The notes under the pieces: model-generated | The model's input: the letters and a program-made list of their open reading frames with translations, nothing else | The model's database searches: none | What the model was told of the DNA's origin: nothing | Shown: in pieces, positions 16,579 to 25,286 of the stretch | How positions within the stretch are numbered: position 1 is the first letter of the stretch | Layout of the letters: every line of letters starts with the position of its first letter | DNA from: Novacetimonas hansenii JCM 7643 | GTDB taxonomy: Bacteria > Pseudomonadota > Alphaproteobacteria > Acetobacterales > Acetobacteraceae | DNA: 38,209 nucleotides | Assembly (NCBI RefSeq): GCF_000964405.1 | Contig: NZ_BANE01000301.1 | Span: 1-38,209 of the forward strand | Reading direction: 5' to 3' | Position numbers and translations under genes: made by a program

Positions 16579-18096
16579 GTGCACCCGATCCTGCTTTCCC
16601 TCGTCACATATCTGCCCCTAGGGGGCGTTCTGGCCATCATGCTGACGCGAGGTACGACCGAAGCGGTCGAGACCTCTGCGCGGTGGGTGGCGCTGTGGAC
16701 CAGTGCGATCGTGTTCGTCCTGTCCGTGGTCATGTGGGTGCAGTTCGATCCCACCCATATCGGGTTGCAGTTCGAGCAGCGTGCGACATGGGCGTCCGCC
16801 TTTGGCGTGTCGTACCATGCTGGTGTGGACGGCATCAGCCTGATGTTCGTGCTGCTTTCTACCTTCCTGACCCCGCTTGCGATTATTGGCGGATGGAAAT
16901 TGGTGAATACGCGGGTGCGTGATTACATGGTGGCGATGCTGCTGCTGGAAACCACGCTGATTGGCCTGTTTTCCGCGCAGGACCTCGTGCTGTTCTATGT
17001 TTTCTATGAAGCGACGCTCCTGCCCGGCAGCCTGATGATCGGGATCTGGGGTGGGCCGAAACGTGTCTGGGCTTCGTTGCAGTTCTTCCTGTTCACGTTC
17101 GGTGGGTCGCTGTTCATGCTGATCGCGCTGCTGGTGATGTGGAACGTGGCGGGCACCACCGATATCCCGGCCTTGCAGCATGCCTCCTTCTCCCACGCGA
17201 TGCAGGGCTGGTTGCTGGCGGGGTTCATCCTGGCATTTGGGGTGAAGCTGCCGCTGTTTCCGCTGCATGCATGGCTGCCCGATGCCTATACCGAGGCCCC
17301 GACCCCTGCCTCGGTCATGTTGTCGGGCGTACTGTCAAAGGCCGGGGCCTATGGCCTGCTGCGCTTTGGCGTGCTGATGTTCCCGGATGCGGCGCGGGTG
17401 TTTGCGCCCTATATCCTGACGCTGGGCGTTGTGGCCGTTATTTATGCCGCGATCATCGCGCTGGCGCAGACGGACATGAAACGGGTGATCGCCTATTCCT
17501 CCTTTTCCCATATGGGGGTGATCGCGATCGGGCTGTTCACCCTGACGCCAGAGGGAATCGACGGCGCGATCTTCCAGATGCTGTCCCATGGTATCGTGAT
17601 CGCGGCACTGTTCTTTTGTGTCTCTGCCGTGTCATGGCGTGCGGAAACACGTGAGATTTCGGCCTTTGCCGGGGTCGCGCACAAAATGCCTGTGCTGGCG
17701 ACGCTGACGATGTTGTTCGTGATGGCCAATATCGGCCTGCCGGGTACAGGGGCGTTCGTGGGCGAACTGCTGGTGATGGTCGGTGCGATCCATGTGTCCT
17801 TCTGGCTGGCGTTCCTTGGCGGGTCGAGCATGATCCTCGGGGCGGTCTATATGCTGGTTCTGTATCGCCGCGTGATGTTCGGGCAGGGGGCAGGGGGCAT
17901 GGTCGCCCTCCTGCGGGACCTGACTGGCCCCGAACTTGCGGTGCTGGTGCCCCTGGCGGTGGTGACGTTATGGATGGGTATCCATCCGGGTACTTTCCTG
18001 CGGGTGTTCAACCCCACGGTCAGCAGCCTTGTGCAACCCGCCCCGGTCGTTGCATCCGACAGTATGGCCCCCGTGGCGCAGACTGCGGCCGGCTAG
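16579..18096 (+). CDS. nuoM: NADH-quinone oxidoreductase subunit M (solitary)
   Basis: NuoM is one of the three antiporter-like, proton-pumping membrane subunits of respiratory complex I. The 505-residue protein is full length with about 14 membrane helices. Key polar positions are present: the glutamate in LFYVFYEATLLPG and the lysine in FGVKLPLFPLHAWLPDAYTE, followed by APTPASVMLSGVLSKAGAYG and DMKRVIAYSSFSHMGV. The start is a GTG at 16579 (residues HPILLSLVTYLPLG), since nearby ATGs are out of frame; the ribosome-binding site is weak. No other nuo gene lies in the window: mutL is upstream and parE converges downstream. A related antiporter family (Mrp or Hyf-like) is less likely given the NuoM-like motifs. 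Confidence 0.9.
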   Translation: MHPILLSLVTYLPLGGVLAIMLTRGTTEAVETSARWVALWTSAIVFVLSVVMWVQFDPTHIGLQFEQRATWASAFGVSYHAGVDGISLMFVLLSTFLTPLAIIGGWKLVNTRVRDYMVAMLLLETTLIGLFSAQDLVLFYVFYEATLLPGSLMIGIWGGPKRVWASLQFFLFTFGGSLFMLIALLVMWNVAGTTDIPALQHASFSHAMQGWLLAGFILAFGVKLPLFPLHAWLPDAYTEAPTPASVMLSGVLSKAGAYGLLRFGVLMFPDAARVFAPYILTLGVVAVIYAAIIALAQTDMKRVIAYSSFSHMGVIAIGLFTLTPEGIDGAIFQMLSHGIVIAALFFCVSAVSWRAETREISAFAGVAHKMPVLATLTMLFVMANIGLPGTGAFVGELLVMVGAIHVSFWLAFLGGSSMILGAVYMLVLYRRVMFGQGAGGMVALLRDLTGPELAVLVPLAVVTLWMGIHPGTFLRVFNPTVSSLVQPAPVVASDSMAPVAQTAAG

Positions 18097-18413
18097 GGCT
18101 GGGCGGGATTGCCCCGCCTTTCCCTGAGCACAGGTGGGAGCGGCCCGGAAAAGAGATGTCGGTAACGCAATAAAAACAAAGAATGTTTTTGAAAAATCTG
18201 GTCTTGGAAAGTGTCCAGAGGCGTTGCTTTTTTGGGGATGGCCGCGCGTAAGGACTTTCGCCCTGTCCTCCCAATGGGGCGTTTTCAAACAGTCCAGAAA
18301 GAAAAAGGACGCCACCACCATAGTATCGGTGGGGCGTCCTTTTCAGTTTTCGTGCAAACAGTTTCCCCAGACTGCCTTCCATTTGGCATGGGAATAGAAG
18401 GTGGGCTGTTCCC
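18097..18413. other. nuoM-parE convergent spacer
   Basis: This 317-base gap between convergent genes contains no credible gene. Its central part (about 18160-18235) is rich in A and T runs, with a short TCTGG/CCAGA dyad and a CTTTTTT run that vaguely recalls the dispersed repeat at the window's left end, but the match is too weak to call. A strong bidirectional terminator occupies 18303-18343. Confidence 0.6.
18303..18343. terminator. Bidirectional terminator, nuoM/parE
   Basis: Eleven-base arms AAAAGGACGCC (18303-18313) and GGCGTCCTTTT (18333-18343) pair perfectly, and five more inner pairs (CCACC/GGTGG) extend the stem. A-run on one side and T-run on the other let it work for both convergent genes. 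Confidence 0.8.
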
Positions 18414-20444
18414 TCAGATATCGAGGTTTTCCACCTGTCGGGCATGTTCCTGAATGAACTGGAAACGCAGCTCAGGCTTGCGTCCCATCAGGTGTTCGAC
18501 CCGTTCGCGTGTCAGGTTGCTGTCTTCGATCGGGGTGACGACCTTCAGCAGCGTCCTGTGCTTCGGGTCCATGGTTGTCTGCTTCAGGTCCGATGGTGGC
18601 ATTTCGCCAAGCCCCTTGAAGCGTGAGACCTCGACCTTTGCATTGGGCTTGAACTCGCGCTTCAGCCTGCGTTCACGATCACCATCGTTCATCGCATAGA
18701 CGGTCTTGCCCCCCTGCGTCAGGCGATAGAGCGGCGGTTGTGCAAGGTAGAGATGCCCGCCACGGATCAGCGCCGGCAGTTCACGATAGAAGAACGTCAT
18801 CAGCAGTGACGCGATATGCGCGCCATCCACGTCGGCGTCGGTCATGATGATGATACGGCCATAGCGCAGGCGGCTGGCGTCGAAATGTTCGCCAATGCCA
18901 CAGCCAAGTGCCTCCACAAGGTCGCGCAGTTCCTGGTTCGCGCGCAATTTCTCTGCCGAGGCGCTGGCGACGTTCAGGATCTTGCCACGCAGGGGCAGGA
19001 CGGCCTGTGTCTCGCGATTACGGGCCTGTTTGGCCGACCCACCGGCCGAGTCCCCCTCCACAAGGAAGATTTCCGTCTCGGCGGCATTTTCACGGGTGCA
19101 GTCCGTAAGCTTCCCCGGCAGGCGCAGGCGGCGTGTCGCACTCTTGCGCGGGGTGTCCTTCATTTCCTTGCGGCGCAGGCGTTCTTCGGCGCGTTCGATC
19201 ACGACCGCAAGCAGGTTATCCGCCTGTGGCGGGTTGCCCGCCAGCCAGTGGTCGAACCGGTCGCGCAGCGCCGTTTCCACCAGGCGGCTTGCTTCCCCGC
19301 TGGTCAGCTTTTCCTTGGTCTGGCCCTGGAATTGCGGGTCGCGGATAAAGACCGACAGCTTGGCAGAGATAAGGCCCATGATGTCATCGGCATTGATCGT
19401 GGCCGCGCGCTTGTTGGATCGCTGTTCGCCCCAGTTGCGCAGCCCCTTGGTCAATGCGGTGCGAAAGCCGGTTTCATGTGTGCCGCCATTGGGGGTCGGG
19501 ATGGTGTTGCAGTATGACGAAAGCCCTGTCGTCCCGCGTTCGACAAACGCGATGGCCCATTCCATGCGTCCGGTGCTTTCGCCATCCACGGCCGTCGGCA
19601 GGTCCGCATCCCCGGCCCAGATGTCGGTCAGCAGCGCGGTATTGCCCAGTTCGTCACGCAGGCTGTCGGCCAGGCCCCCGGGAAAATGCAGGACGGATTC
19701 CGCCGGGACGTCCGTGCCCTTTATCAGGGCCGGATCGCATGACCAGCGGATGGTGACGCCCCGGAACAGGAATGCCTTGGACCGGCACAGGCGGTACAGG
19801 CGCAGGGGCGAGAAATGGAGCTTTCCGAAAATCTGCGGGTCGGGGACAAAGCGGATCTGCGTGCCGCGCCTGTTCTGCGTCGGGCCGACCTCTTCGATCG
19901 GGGCAAGAGGGATGCCGCGTTCATAAACCTGCTGCCACACTGTCCGGTCGCGCGCGATCTCCACCTCCATCCGGGCGGACAGGGCGTTGACCACCGACGA
20001 TCCCACGCCATGCAGGCCACCGGATGTGGCATAGGCCTTGCCCGAGAACTTGCCCCCCGCATGCAGCGTCGTCAGGATGACCTCCAGCGCTGAACGCTGC
20101 GGGAACTTGGGGTGCGGGTCAACCGGGATGCCACGCCCGTTATCACGGATCGTCAGCCAGTTCCCTGCCTCCAGCGACACGTCGATGACAGAGGCATGGC
20201 CCGCCACGGCTTCGTCCATCGCGTTATCAAGGATTTCGGACGCCAGGTGATGATAGGCGGTTTCATCCGTGCCGCCGATATACATGCCAGGACGCCGACG
20301 CACGGGTTCAAGCCCCTCCAGCACCTCGATCGCACTGGCGTCGTAATCTTCGCTCCCGGCCCGTGGGGCGTCAGCAGGGGCGCGGGATTTGCGTGCCTGT
20401 GTCCGGCGTTGGGCGGCGGGCTTGGAGAAAAGATCGTCGTTCAT
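18414..20444 (-). CDS. parE: DNA topoisomerase IV subunit B
   Basis: ParE is the ATPase subunit of topoisomerase IV, which unlinks daughter chromosomes. The GHKL ATPase motifs are SEILDNAMDEAVAG, IRDNGRGIPVD and GGLHGVGSSVVNALSAR; the TOPRIM domain shows LVEGDSAGGSAKQARNR, PLRGKILN and MTDADVDGAHIA. At 676 residues and without the large C-terminal insert of many GyrB proteins, ParE is the better call; the KAYATSGGLHGVGSSVVNAL region also favours it. parC is not in the window. On the minus strand a perfect TTGACA lies at 20481-20476, but no good -10 follows before the start codon, so the promoter is unresolved. Confidence 0.95.
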   Translation of the reverse strand: MNDDLFSKPAAQRRTQARKSRAPADAPRAGSEDYDASAIEVLEGLEPVRRRPGMYIGGTDETAYHHLASEILDNAMDEAVAGHASVIDVSLEAGNWLTIRDNGRGIPVDPHPKFPQRSALEVILTTLHAGGKFSGKAYATSGGLHGVGSSVVNALSARMEVEIARDRTVWQQVYERGIPLAPIEEVGPTQNRRGTQIRFVPDPQIFGKLHFSPLRLYRLCRSKAFLFRGVTIRWSCDPALIKGTDVPAESVLHFPGGLADSLRDELGNTALLTDIWAGDADLPTAVDGESTGRMEWAIAFVERGTTGLSSYCNTIPTPNGGTHETGFRTALTKGLRNWGEQRSNKRAATINADDIMGLISAKLSVFIRDPQFQGQTKEKLTSGEASRLVETALRDRFDHWLAGNPPQADNLLAVVIERAEERLRRKEMKDTPRKSATRRLRLPGKLTDCTRENAAETEIFLVEGDSAGGSAKQARNRETQAVLPLRGKILNVASASAEKLRANQELRDLVEALGCGIGEHFDASRLRYGRIIIMTDADVDGAHIASLLMTFFYRELPALIRGGHLYLAQPPLYRLTQGGKTVYAMNDGDRERRLKREFKPNAKVEVSRFKGLGEMPPSDLKQTTMDPKHRTLLKVVTPIEDSNLTRERVEHLMGRKPELRFQFIQEHARQVENLDI

Positions 20445-20535
20445 GAACTGTTCTTTGTGCTTTCAGACCGTGTGATGTCAAGACATAGACACCTGCACGC
20501 GGCCATAATGCCCGATGCGTGGGGGGATGCACGCA

Positions 20536-20566
20536 AAAAAGGCCGGACACATGGACCGGCCTTTTT
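20536..20566. terminator. Bidirectional terminator after secreted protein gene
   Basis: Arms AAAAAGGCCGG (20536-20546) and CCGGCCTTTTT (20556-20566) pair perfectly around a nine-base loop. On the minus strand the stem ends in a run of six T, so it can stop transcription of the gene ending at 20602 before parE. Confidence 0.8.
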
Positions 20567-20601
20567 CCTTGTTTACACCATGGCTGCCGGGCGTGCCCGT
20601 A

Positions 20602-21141
20602 TCAGCTTCGGACCGTGCGGCGTGTGGAACGTGTGCTGGAGCGCGTGGCTGCGGGCGCGGGATGGTTGGGCGCCGTGCAGGTCAGGTAGGACGCGGGCTG
20701 CAAGATGTCCTTGGCCTGTGCATAGTTCGACAGGTCGGCAGCACTTTCGAGGACCTGCACCTCGTCAAACATCGACATGCGCTGCTGGCAGAAGGCGGTG
20801 CCGGATTTCAGACCGCGCTCGGACTGCACGTTTGCAAGCTGCGTGATGTAATCGTCATGCTGGCGCTGTGCGCTGCGGCCATAGGTGGTGCGGAAATAGG
20901 CCGTCAGGACCTTTTCCTCGCCCGCCAGCTTGGGGCGGAATTTGGTGACGAAGCTGTTGTACTTGTCCTGTGCGCCACATGACAGGGCAGTGACCATCAG
21001 TTCACTCTTGAGCCCCTGCACATCGAATGCCTCGTGCGCGGGGGAAGGGGAGCACGGACCGGCGGCCAGCGCATGGCCAGAGTTGACAAGGCCGGCAAGA
21101 GCGAGGCCAGCGGCCGCGGCGCGCCAAAAGGACAAAGACAT
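20602..21141 (-). CDS. Secreted four-cysteine protein, unknown
   Basis: I do not recognise the family. A standard signal peptide is clear (FWRAAAAGLALAGLVNSGHA, cleavage probably after ALA), so the mature protein of about 155 residues should be periplasmic or secreted. Four cysteines (AGPCSPS, ALSCGAQ, AFCQQR, YLTCTAP) could form two disulfides. The body looks helical (AYFRTTYGRSAQRQHDDYITQ), and the C-terminus is a basic Arg/Ser/Thr tail (TRSSTRSTRRTVRS) that may be disordered. The start at 21141 has GGAGAA upstream; an in-frame start at 21255 would put 38 odd residues before the signal. It is divergent from the lipoprotein gene at 21468. Confidence 0.75.
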   Translation of the reverse strand: MSLSFWRAAAAGLALAGLVNSGHALAAGPCSPSPAHEAFDVQGLKSELMVTALSCGAQDKYNSFVTKFRPKLAGEEKVLTAYFRTTYGRSAQRQHDDYITQLANVQSERGLKSGTAFCQQRMSMFDEVQVLESAADLSNYAQAKDILQPASYLTCTAPNHPAPAATRSSTRSTRRTVRS

Positions 21142-21467
21142 CAGGACGGTTCTCCAGATCTTGCGGCGTGAGTGTCGCCGGATCCGTGGACCCCCACATG
21201 AACCGGCAAAAATGAAATGCTGACAGGCTCTATACCCTAATCGGATATCGGCCAAAAGGGAGGGGAGATGCCCCCGGACAAAAAAAGTGCATACCCTGCC
21301 GTCATAGTCACCGACTCGTGTGGATCAAGGATAGGTCTTTCACCTGCGGCCATGTTGCTCTAGAGCGGGGCGGTGGCAGTCTGTCCTCCATGTGTCCCGC
21401 GCCGGGTGCGTTCGGGCCGGACGGGCATGCCGGATGGATGCGATTACTAGAGAGCGGAGCTGATCGA
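21142..21467. other. Divergent intergenic region between two exported-protein genes
   Basis: This 326-base spacer must hold the promoters for both flanking genes. On the minus strand TTGGCC and TATAGA (around 21224-21251) are a weak promoter candidate for the secreted protein. A small palindrome CTCTAGAG lies at about 21358-21365. I see no gene, tRNA or strong repeat. Confidence 0.5.
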
Positions 21468-21923
21468 GTGCGACTGCGACTGTCTGCAATGATGATGACG
21501 ACGGGCGTTCTGCTCGCCGGATGTATGAACAAACCGGCTGTGAATCTCGGCGGCCCCCCCAACCCCTACAATTACATGAAGGTGTCGGGCCTGTGCCATA
21601 CGGACCCGCTGGCATCGACCGGCAAGGATACGCAGGCCACCACGATGCAGGTGCGCAGCGACGACGGATATTGCGCGGTTGAGGTGCGCAAGCCTGACGG
21701 CCATGCCTATGCATCCTTTGGGGTGTCGCCCGCGCCGGAACATGGCAAGGCCTTCATCTACAACTATAACGATCACACTTATGTGACATATACGGCGAAC
21801 ACTGCCTATGCCGGCAATGACACGTTCCGTGTGCAACTGATCCGTGGGGAAAAGGAACCGCGCGATACGCTGAACATCACGGCCCATGTCGAAGCGCCGG
21901 GTGTCGGCACCGCGGCAAAATAA
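21468..21923 (+). CDS. Predicted lipoprotein, unknown function
   Basis: A GTG start at 21468, with GGAG eight bases upstream, gives a compact 19-residue lipoprotein signal (VRLRLSAMMMTTGVLLAGC) with the lipobox LAGC. An ATG at 21438 would add ten residues. The mature protein is about 130 residues. Its second half, including FIYNYNDHTYVTYTAN and AYAGNDTFRVQLIRG, resembles the closing strands of bacterial Ig-like or cadherin-like repeats, where a G-x-D-x-F-x-V pattern is frequent; this is a weak structural guess. Two cysteines besides the lipobox one (GLCHTD, GYCAVE) could pair. It is divergent from the secreted four-cysteine protein gene. Confidence 0.75.
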   Translation: MRLRLSAMMMTTGVLLAGCMNKPAVNLGGPPNPYNYMKVSGLCHTDPLASTGKDTQATTMQVRSDDGYCAVEVRKPDGHAYASFGVSPAPEHGKAFIYNYNDHTYVTYTANTAYAGNDTFRVQLIRGEKEPRDTLNITAHVEAPGVGTAAK

Positions 21924-22122
21924 CCGGGGTCATGGTCCCTGCATGATCCCATGCATCCGTGGCGGCCTGCTGCGGATGCGTGCCCCTGTCGTGGGGAAAA
22001 TTATTCGGATACGCGTCCGAAACCCGTCAGAAGCCGCTGATGTCGTCCATATTTACAAAGGCGACGGGACATGTGCCATCGTAATGGCGCGATCGCGTCG
22101 GGCCTGCCTGTAAGGTGGCCCC

Positions 22123-22569
22123 TCAGATGGAAAATGTAATGGGTTCGGGCAGGGGGCGGCGCATGCCGCTATGTTCAGCCCGTTTCACAAGGTCATCGAG
22201 CGTCAGCTTGCGACATCGTTTTTCGACCGTGTCGTCCAGCTCTTTCCAGCACGGTTCGATCACTTTTTCAAAAAGCTGGCCTGTCGGGCCGCCATCGGTG
22301 GATTCGTCCGCCGTCACAACCTCCAGAATATCGGACAGCAGGATGTCGCGGCGCGGACGGCCAAGGCGATAGCCCCCACGCGGGCCACGGATGCTTTCCA
22401 ACAGTCCGGAGCGTGACAGCGTCTGCAGCAGGGGTTCGATCCCACGGCGCGCCAGATTCGCGCGATCGGCAATGTCCGCCGCACTGACGGTTCCATTGCG
22501 CCCCGCATGAAATGCCACGTCAAGCATGATCAGTATCGCGATCATGGTCCTGTCACACCGAAGAAGCAT
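22123..22569 (-). CDS. Rrf2-family transcriptional regulator
   Basis: The 148-residue protein has the Rrf2 winged helix-turn-helix: IADRANLARRGIEPLLQTLS is the recognition region and GLLESIRGPRGGYRLGRP the wing. IscR-type proteins bind an Fe-S cluster through three closely spaced cysteines; here only isolated cysteines are seen (LLRCDR, IEPCWKE, EKRCRK), so an Fe-S role is not supported. The gene is divergent from cysK across about 150 bases, and CymR, a cysteine-metabolism regulator, belongs to the same family, so control of cysK and its own expression is plausible but inferred. Confidence 0.9.
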   Translation of the reverse strand: MLLRCDRTMIAILIMLDVAFHAGRNGTVSAADIADRANLARRGIEPLLQTLSRSGLLESIRGPRGGYRLGRPRRDILLSDILEVVTADESTDGGPTGQLFEKVIEPCWKELDDTVEKRCRKLTLDDLVKRAEHSGMRRPLPEPITFSI

Positions 22570-22717
22570 ATCGTACGGTCCTGTTTGTGAAACAAAGTTG
22601 CCTGTCGTGAATTTATCAGCAATTGCCCGGATGATCCACGCTTCTGTTCATCGTGACAGTGGATTATGTGAGGGAACACGATCTGTATGATGATCCGACC
22701 AACAGGAGTCCCGACAT
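22570..22717. promoter_or_regulatory. Divergent control region, Rrf2 regulator/cysK
   Basis: The 148 bases between the two divergent starts must hold both promoters and probably the regulator's operator. A TATGAT hexamer at 22686-22691 could be a cysK -10 box, but I see no matching -35. A small dyad GGATGATCC (22629-22637) and a second ATGATCC copy near 22690 are candidate half-sites only. Confidence 0.35.
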
Positions 22718-23707
22718 ATGAATGATTCGACCGAGCAGGATATGACATTCGGCTTTGCCCAGCCGCGTGGCAGGGTTTACGGGTCGATTACCGAGACGGT
22801 CGGCGGGACGCCGCTGGTGGAACTGCCCCATCTGATGCGGGAGGACGAATTGAAAAGCCGCCTTCTGATGAAGCTGGAGTTTTTCAATCCCCTTGGTTCG
22901 GTCAAGGACAGGATTGGCGCGGCGATGGTGATGGATGCCGAACGGCGTGGTGAAATCACACCGGGCAAGACCATCCTGGTGGAACCGACATCGGGCAATA
23001 CCGGCATTTCGTTGGCGTTTGTCGCGGCGGCGCGGGGATATCGCCTGATTGTCACCATGCCCGAAGGGGCCTCGGTCGAACGGCGCAAGATGCTGCGTCT
23101 TTTGGATGCGCAACTGGAACTGACCCCTGCGCGCCTTGGCATGGCGGGTGCGATTGCCCGGGCTGAGGCGATCTTGAAGAACACGCCGGGCGCATGGATG
23201 CCGCGTCAGTTCGACAATCCGGCCAATCCCGCCATCCACGCGGCCACCACGGCAGAGGAAATCTGGGTTGATACGCGCGGTGAGGTGGATATCGTCGTAG
23301 CCGGCGTCGGCACGGGCGGCACCGCAAGCGGCATTGCCCATGGGCTGAAATCCCGCAAGAAGGGATTGCAGGTCTTTGGCGTCGAACCGGTCGAAAGCGC
23401 CGTCCTGAATGGTGATGAACCCGGCCCGCATGGCATTCAGGGAATTGGGCCCGGCTTTTGTCCCCATACGCTCGATCTTCACAGCCTTGATGGTATCCTG
23501 ACGGTATCAGAACGGGAATCGATCGCCGCTGCCCGGCGTTGTGCGCGCCTTGATGGTGTCCCGGTGGGGATTTCTTCGGGGGCGGCGCTGCATGCGGCCA
23601 TGCAGCTTGCGCGGTTGCCAGAAAACGAAGGCAAGACAATCGTCACCATCGCCCCATCTTTTGCAGAGCGTTACCTTTCGACCTCGCTGTTCAATGGCCT
23701 GGTCTGA
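22718..23707 (+). CDS. cysK: Cysteine synthase A
   Basis: This fold-type II pyridoxal-phosphate enzyme makes cysteine from O-acetylserine and sulfide. FFNPLGSVKDRIG holds the Schiff-base lysine, PTSGNTGISLAF binds the substrate carboxylate, and GVGTGGTASGIAHGLK binds the cofactor phosphate; VGISSGAALHAA is the C-terminal serine motif. At 329 residues it matches the family without a cystathionine-beta-synthase CBS domain. The start has AGGAG ten bases upstream. Two hairpins follow the stop. Confidence 0.95.
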   Translation: MNDSTEQDMTFGFAQPRGRVYGSITETVGGTPLVELPHLMREDELKSRLLMKLEFFNPLGSVKDRIGAAMVMDAERRGEITPGKTILVEPTSGNTGISLAFVAAARGYRLIVTMPEGASVERRKMLRLLDAQLELTPARLGMAGAIARAEAILKNTPGAWMPRQFDNPANPAIHAATTAEEIWVDTRGEVDIVVAGVGTGGTASGIAHGLKSRKKGLQVFGVEPVESAVLNGDEPGPHGIQGIGPGFCPHTLDLHSLDGILTVSERESIAAARRCARLDGVPVGISSGAALHAAMQLARLPENEGKTIVTIAPSFAERYLSTSLFNGLV

Positions 23708-23754
23708 AGGGGGCTTTGAAAAAACATAACATGCCGGGATCATGAATTTTCCTG

Positions 23755-23803
23755 TGAAGATTTTTTCAGGGGGGCGCTCCTGAAAAGATCTTCATGATTT
23801 CAG
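23755..23803. repeat. Hairpin repeat copy after cysK
   Basis: Sixteen-base arms (23755-23770 and 23779-23794), TGAAGATTTTTTCAGG and its near complement with one wobble pair, form a stem around an eight-base loop. It starts with TGAAG and ends with ATGATTTCAG, as does the element at 23-68. No T-run follows the 3' arm, so it looks more like a dispersed repeat than the main terminator. Confidence 0.5.
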
Positions 23804-23807
23804 ATAC

Positions 23808-23857
23808 GGACATGAAAAAAGGCGGCTCCCGTAATGGGGCCGCCTTTTTTCATGTCC
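23808..23857. terminator. Bidirectional terminator, cysK/ompA-like
   Basis: Perfect 19-base arms (23808-23826 and 23839-23857) include GGCGGC/GCCGCC cores, each flanked by six A or six T. It sits between the convergent cysK and OmpA-family genes and can serve both. Confidence 0.85.
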
Positions 23858-23899
23858 GGTTGTCCTGTCGGTGGAAATCGGGCCGTAACCGGGCAGGCC

Positions 23900-25042
23900 T
23901 CAATGCAGGATGATTTCCACGCGGCGGTTCTGCGCCTCGCGCGTGTTCGGGCCGGTGGGGACAAGGGGATTGGCCTCTCCAAAGCCATGGATGTCGATGG
24001 ACGGGCCGGGCACGCCGTCACGTACCAGTTCCGCCTTGATGGTCTGGGCGCGCCGCAGGGAAAGTTCCTGATTGTAATGTTCGCCCTGCGGACCCGGATG
24101 GCTGGCGGAGGTATCGGTATAGCCGTTGACCTCGATCCGGGTGGTCTGGGTGCTGGTGGATGCCTGCGCCGCAACGGCGACGATGGCGCGCGCACGCTCG
24201 GTCAACGTGCTTTTGTCCCAGTCGAAGAAAATCAGATAGGTGCGGTTTTCCACCGGTGCGGGCGCGGCGGGTGCGCTGACGGGCGGTGGTGGCGGCGGGG
24301 CGGGATTGAACTCGTAACGCAGCCCCAGCATCAGGGAGTGGTTGAAGTCCGTGCGCGTATCGCGGTTGCCGTTGCGGAACCCGTAATCGGAATTCAGCGC
24401 CGCCGTAGCAGGGCCGGAAATGACGGAATGGTGCGATTGCGGCCCCAGCATGGTCCAGAACCGGTATTCCGCCGTCGCCGACAGCCCAACCGCCCATGGA
24501 ATCGGGAAGGCAAGGCCGAATATCCCCTGATAGGCAAAGTTGCCATAGGTGCCGCCGACATGCTGGCTATAGGCCTGCCCCTGGTAATTGCCGGTAATGA
24601 GCGCGTTCATGTTCTGCCAGCCATAGCCGATGCCCGCGCCAAAATAGGGGAACAGCCAGCTCTTGCCGATGTCGAGGTCGAACAGCGCATTGGCCATCAG
24701 GCCGGATTCTTCCTGGCGGCCATTTGTGTGGGCATTGTATTTCCCACCCGTCGAGCCGAGGGATTCAAGGTTGTTATGGCGGAAATGGCCCTCAAGCTCG
24801 ACACGAAAGCCATTGCCCAGACCATAGCCGATACTGCCAATTCCGACCGCGCCTGGGCTGTACTTGTCACGTGCGTCTGAATGACGCACGACCTGTCCCT
24901 GCGGCAGGCTGGCACCGCCTTCGCCCGCCATATACAGGCCCTGAACGGGCTGGGCGAATGCCGGAACCGATACAAGCACGGAGCCCAGGGTAACCGAGCC
25001 AGCCAATAAAGACCCTGCAAGCAGTCCGTACCGCAGATTCAT
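23900..25042 (-). CDS. OmpA-family outer-membrane protein
   Basis: The 380-residue protein has a signal peptide ending VPAFAQ, then a beta-barrel of about 240 residues with alternating strands (for example GLYMAGEGGAS, FRVELEGHFRHNN, WLFPYFGAGIGYGWQN, LMLGLRYEF), a Pro/Ala linker (FNPAPPPPPPVSAPAAPAPV), and a C-terminal OmpA domain. That domain has IFFDWDKSTLTERA, VNGYTDTSAS, ELSLRRAQTIKAEL and NRRVEIIL, the pattern of peptidoglycan-binding OmpA domains. It therefore probably anchors the outer membrane to the wall; any pore function is unknown. The start at 25042 has a strong GAAGGGAGAAG site; longer starts add a non-signal extension. Confidence 0.92.
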   Translation of the reverse strand: MNLRYGLLAGSLLAGSVTLGSVLVSVPAFAQPVQGLYMAGEGGASLPQGQVVRHSDARDKYSPGAVGIGSIGYGLGNGFRVELEGHFRHNNLESLGSTGGKYNAHTNGRQEESGLMANALFDLDIGKSWLFPYFGAGIGYGWQNMNALITGNYQGQAYSQHVGGTYGNFAYQGIFGLAFPIPWAVGLSATAEYRFWTMLGPQSHHSVISGPATAALNSDYGFRNGNRDTRTDFNHSLMLGLRYEFNPAPPPPPPVSAPAAPAPVENRTYLIFFDWDKSTLTERARAIVAVAAQASTSTQTTRIEVNGYTDTSASHPGPQGEHYNQELSLRRAQTIKAELVRDGVPGPSIDIHGFGEANPLVPTGPNTREAQNRRVEIILH

Positions 25043-25286
25043 ACTCTTCTTCTCCCTTCGACGGGCCATTTCCAACATGTTGCCCGGTCGGGTGAACGTG
25101 CCATGTTCCTCTGGGCGGTCAGTCTGTGCATTCTTTTGCGGAAAGATGCGCACCCTGACAATCCATAAGCGGTGACCATACTGCCGCTTTCGGCGGCATG
25201 ACCCACTGTCATTTTCAACTGTGTGCGAGATGTCACACATGACAGCGTGTCAAATGACGCTTTTTACCTTTGCAAGATCACGCGCT

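Noticed and set aside
21886-22113. Small plus-strand open frame after the lipoprotein at 21468
   Set aside because: Begins inside the lipoprotein gene, lacks a ribosome-binding site and shows no domain.
25229-25268. Alternating TGTCA/TGACA dyads and an AGCGT...ACGCT hairpin followed by T-run
   Set aside because: The T-run side faces the plus strand, where no gene ends here, and the arms are only five bases; no role could be supported.
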